Source: Clostridiales bacterium (GTDB lineage: Bacteria > Bacillota > Clostridia > Caldicoprobacterales > UBA3941). From it: a stretch of 14,500 nt of DNA. How positions within the stretch are numbered: position 1 is the first letter of the stretch; every line of letters starts with the position of its first letter. The translations under genes were made by a program, and so were the position numbers. Shown in pieces: positions 14,444 through 14,500 of the stretch. The notes beneath the pieces are model-generated. The model had not been told where the DNA came from, did no database searches, and worked only from the letters and a program-made list of their open reading frames with translations. The stretch covers positions 1 through 14,500 of the forward strand of contig JAAYKZ010000017.1 in the NCBI GenBank assembly GCA_012522165.1, written 5' to 3'.

Positions 14444-14500
14444 GTACATCCTCCTTAATGCAGCATTTTCTATGTATATTCATATAACTTACTCTAAATC
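14444..14500 (-). other. Upstream region of the STAS gene, cut by the window edge
   Basis: The 57 bases hold the AAGGAGG ribosome site (14450-14456) and an AT-rich stretch. I could not find a convincing -35/-10 pair or a sigma-D type (TAAA/GCCGATAT) promoter. The true promoter may lie outside the window, or the operon may begin with an earlier gene. Confidence 0.3.

Noticed and set aside
14444..14500. A sigma-A or sigma-D promoter ahead of the STAS gene
   Set aside because: TATACA is present, but no -35 lies at 16-18 bases (the best candidate is about 13 bases away), and no GCCGATAT-type sigma-D element is seen.
1..14500. CRISPR arrays, insertion sequences, tRNA or rRNA genes
   Set aside because: No regularly spaced repeats, transposase motifs, terminal inverted repeats, or tRNA/rRNA-like sequence were seen. 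The window is almost fully coding.

Overview
The window is almost entirely one chemosensory (Che) gene cluster read leftwards on the minus strand. A single small gene of unknown function on the plus strand converges on it at the left edge. The DNA is AT-rich. Genes are packed or overlapping, Shine-Dalgarno sites are strong (AGGAGG, GGGAGG, AAGGAG), and GTG or TTG starts are frequent. Together with CheX-type phosphatases and no receptor C-terminal pentapeptide, this points to a Firmicute, most likely a flagellated anaerobic Clostridia-type bacterium. That placement is inference from style and gene content; no species marker is present.

Layout in transcription order, right to left: a STAS anti-sigma-factor antagonist (14443-14138); a very large hybrid CheA that carries a second CheW domain and a C-terminal receiver (14102-11139); CheW (11149-10706); a dCache-type methyl-accepting receptor (10684-8321); a second receptor with an extracytoplasmic zinc-binding CZB motif (8303-5922); CheB (5896-4796); CheR (4796-3939); a CheY (3942-3556); three consecutive single-domain CheX-family proteins (3563-3090, 3073-2567, 2597-2136); a 112-base gap with a possible promoter; a second, different CheY (2023-1664); and a receiver-PP2C (RsbU/SpoIIE-type) phosphatase (1620-478). 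A near-perfect 17-bp inverted repeat at 444-480 closes the cluster. It contains the stop codons of both convergent genes and should act as a bidirectional terminator.

Proposed working of the system (inference from families): two membrane receptors and CheW control the CheA kinase, and CheB and CheR set receptor methylation. CheA phosphate can go to two free CheY proteins, CheB, its own receiver, and the receiver of the PP2C protein. The CheX proteins would remove phosphate from one or more receivers. The unusual part is the pairing of this signalling core with a STAS protein at the promoter end and a receiver-controlled PP2C phosphatase at the terminator end. These are two of the three parts of a partner-switching module, so chemoreceptor signals may also control a STAS output such as a sigma factor or another enzyme, in addition to or instead of flagella. 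No serine kinase/anti-sigma factor, sigma factor, CheD, two-site CheC or FliY lies in the window.

The rest is sparse. Positions 1-143 hold a consensus extended -10 element and a leader for the small plus-strand gene. No RNA genes, mobile elements or CRISPR arrays were seen. Start codons were chosen from Shine-Dalgarno spacing, and several differ from the longest possible reading frame.
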